A DNA stretch of 64,000 bases, taken from positions 1 through 64,000 of the forward strand of contig JBNKHI010000002.1 in NCBI GenBank assembly GCA_050290265.1. Reading direction: 5' to 3'. Position numbers and translations under genes: made by a program. Below are positions 62,512-64,000 of the stretch, in pieces. This DNA comes from JBNKFV01 sp050290265 (lineage in GTDB: Bacteria > Pseudomonadota > Gammaproteobacteria > Pseudomonadales > Cellvibrionaceae). The notes below the pieces were generated by a model. That model saw nothing but the letters and a program-made list of their open reading frames with translations. It did no database searches and was not told the origin of the DNA. Numbering within the stretch: the stretch's first letter is position 1; every line of letters begins with the position of its first letter.

Positions 62512-63996
62512 CTATAATGCCGAAGGTTCGCTCTCCAGAATAATAGCCTTGGTTTCAGTGAATCCTTTCAGGCTGGAAACGCCACCTTCACGACCAACAC
62601 CAGATTGCTTGAAGCCCCCGAATGGCAGAGTAAAGTCCAGTCGGAAACCACCTTGTGCAATCGTGCCAGTACGCATTTTACGTGCTATTTGATAAGCCTT
62701 ATCAACGTCGTGAGTCAGTACCGAACCAAACAAACCATAGTTTGACTCATTGGCTATGCGGATTGCATCGGCTTCGTCTTCATAGCCAATCAAACACAAT
62801 ACAGGACCAAATATTTCCTCCTGCGCAATCGTCATGGTGTTATCGACATCGGTAAATAGTGTCGGCTGGATATAGCAGTCACCTTCTACGCCCTCAGGCA
62901 TCCCGCCACCAAAAGCCAGTGTTGCCCCTTCAGCTATACCGGATTGAATCATTGCACGAACCCGGTCAGCCTGACGCTTCATCGCTAATGGCCCCATCTG
63001 TGCAGCAGGATCATAGGGGTCGCCAACGTTGACTTGCGCCATTTCTTTAGCGATCGCCGCAGCGAGTTCCGCCTGCAGATGCTTGGGCACCAGTGCACGG
63101 CTTAGCGTCATACAAACTTGACCGCAGGCCAACGTAATTGTACTGGTGAGCATTTTTGCCGCAGTTTGCAAATCAAAGTCTTCACGAATAATAGCGGCAG
63201 ATTTTCCACCCAACTCCAAAGTAAAGCGTCCTATACGCGCCGCCATGGCTTGACCAATCTGCTTACCGGCCACAGTACTACCGGTGAAACTGACTTTATC
63301 TACAGCAGGGTTTTTCACCAAATGATCCGACGCATCCCTGTGCCCCGTGACCAGATTCAAGACACCAGCGGGCAGTCCAGCGGCCTCACCAGCTTCGGCA
63401 ATAAGATATGAATCCAAAGGAGTTTCTGGGGACGGCTTCATGATCACCGTACAGCCCGCCAGTAATGCCGGGGCTACCTTACAAATCATCGTACTGAAAG
63501 GCGCATTCCAGGGTGCAATGGCAACCGCCACGCCAACGGGCTCGTGCACCACATACCCTTTGGTAGCGGGGTCCATTGCTGGAGACGGCTCAACAAATTT
63601 GAAACCACCCGCACCGCCAGCCATAAACTCCAACGCCATCAGACCAACACCGGTCATCATTGGAGCCGCACTCCGGAGAATACCAATTTGAACGGTGGCA
63701 CATTCGGCAATGTACTCTGCACGAGGGCCGAGGTACGCCAGCATTTTGGCTAGATACTCCGCACGCTGCTCGGGCGTTGTGGAAGCCCACGGGCCGTGAT
63801 CGAATGCCGCTCGCGCAGCCGCAGCCGCTTTGTCCATATCCCCTTCCGTTGCCTCTGCAACGGTGGCGGCCACCTGACCGGTGTGAGGACTCACTATCTC
63901 AATAAGACCCTCTTTCTCAGGAGCTACCCATTTTCCATTGATAAATAATTTGTGGGGATGCTGCAATTCAATTGAACCGGTTTGTGACTGACTCAT
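62512..63996 (-). CDS. aldehyde dehydrogenase, probably for aromatic aldehydes
   Basis: 494 residues, complete. ALDH motifs: IAPWNAPFSTMICKVAPALL, KPSPETPLDSYLIAEAGEAA, VSFTGSTVAGKQIG, glutamate in LELGGKSAAII, nucleophile cysteine in LACGQVCMTLSRALVP and EEIFGPVLCLIGYE. First gene of the set before the VAO-type flavoprotein (146-base gap), so the expected substrate is the 4-hydroxybenzaldehyde or vanillin made by that enzyme. It is a different branch from the ALDH at 32.7-34.2 kb by its active-site sequence. Confidence 0.92.
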   Translation of the reverse strand: MSQSQTGSIELQHPHKLFINGKWVAPEKEGLIEIVSPHTGQVAATVAEATEGDMDKAAAAARAAFDHGPWASTTPEQRAEYLAKMLAYLGPRAEYIAECATVQIGILRSAAPMMTGVGLMALEFMAGGAGGFKFVEPSPAMDPATKGYVVHEPVGVAVAIAPWNAPFSTMICKVAPALLAGCTVIMKPSPETPLDSYLIAEAGEAAGLPAGVLNLVTGHRDASDHLVKNPAVDKVSFTGSTVAGKQIGQAMAARIGRFTLELGGKSAAIIREDFDLQTAAKMLTSTITLACGQVCMTLSRALVPKHLQAELAAAIAKEMAQVNVGDPYDPAAQMGPLAMKRQADRVRAMIQSGIAEGATLAFGGGMPEGVEGDCYIQPTLFTDVDNTMTIAQEEIFGPVLCLIGYEDEADAIRIANESNYGLFGSVLTHDVDKAYQIARKMRTGTIAQGGFRLDFTLPFGGFKQSGVGREGGVSSLKGFTETKAIILESEPSAL

Positions 63997-64000
63997 AAGC

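Noticed and set aside
1..64000. CRISPR arrays, insertion sequences, prophage or integron
   Set aside because: No regularly spaced repeats, transposase, integrase or terminal inverted repeats were seen; the only tandem repeat has 2.3 units.

Overview
The window looks like chromosome of a marine-type gammaproteobacterium, probably of the Cellvibrionales/Spongiibacteraceae group. The class assignment rests on the housekeeping block at 50.5-59.8 kb, in transcription order ruvC-ruvA-ruvB-ybgC-tolQ-tolR-tolA-tolB-pal-cpoB-queE-queC-tRNA-Lys, which is the usual gammaproteobacterial order. The family-level guess rests on the many TonB-dependent receptors and the tetrahydrofolate-dependent aromatic O-demethylase and is only an inference. 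I see no transposase, integrase, phage gene or CRISPR array.

Layout. (1) 0-6.4 kb, minus strand: a cell-surface-signalling set (ECF sigma factor, FecR-type anti-sigma, TonB receptor with an STN region), followed by a DUF6152 protein and a secreted protein of unknown function. (2) 6.4-7.6 kb: no gene. (3) 7.6-13.0 kb, minus: ligM, ligA, ligB, an NTF2-like protein and a feruloyl-CoA-synthetase-type ligase, i.e. parts of ferulate -> vanillate -> protocatechuate -> 4,5-ring cleavage, with a clear terminator between ligM and ligA. (4) 14-18 kb, plus: a chemoreceptor and GntR and IclR regulators. (5) 18-22.6 kb, minus: a TonB receptor and a periplasmic PQQ/heme-c alcohol dehydrogenase, with a divergent AraC-type regulator. 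(6) 23.8-29.6 kb, minus: a six-gene operon (DUF485 protein, sodium:solute symporter, atypical SDR, VOC protein, MhpA-like flavin hydroxylase, 2-keto-4-pentenoate hydratase) that reads as a meta-cleavage route, preceded by a third TonB receptor with its own terminator. (7) 32.7-39.2 kb: a minus operon (DUF3237, GMC oxidoreductase, aldehyde dehydrogenase) divergent from three glutathione S-transferase genes, one resembling the LigF beta-etherase. (8) 39.2-48.4 kb: two divergently transcribed RND efflux systems without an outer-membrane channel gene. (9) 48.7-50.3 kb: two DJ-1/PfpI-superfamily proteins, one an AraC-type regulator. (10) 50.5-59.8 kb: the housekeeping block. (11) 60-64 kb, minus: aldehyde dehydrogenase, VAO/4-cresol-dehydrogenase-type flavoprotein, a cytochrome c lipoprotein and a small Tat-exported protein.

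Taken together, much of the window serves capture and breakdown of lignin-related phenolics: benzylic oxidation of 4-alkylphenols (60-64 kb), possible beta-aryl-ether cleavage and side-chain oxidation (32.7-39.2 kb), CoA activation, O-demethylation and ring cleavage (7.6-13 kb) and a second meta-cleavage branch (23.8-29.6 kb), with TonB receptors as candidate uptake gates and RND pumps as candidate protection. The most interesting hypothesis is the GST/GMC/ALDH locus as a gammaproteobacterial beta-aryl-ether pathway. All pathway assignments come from family recognition by eye; no database search was run.
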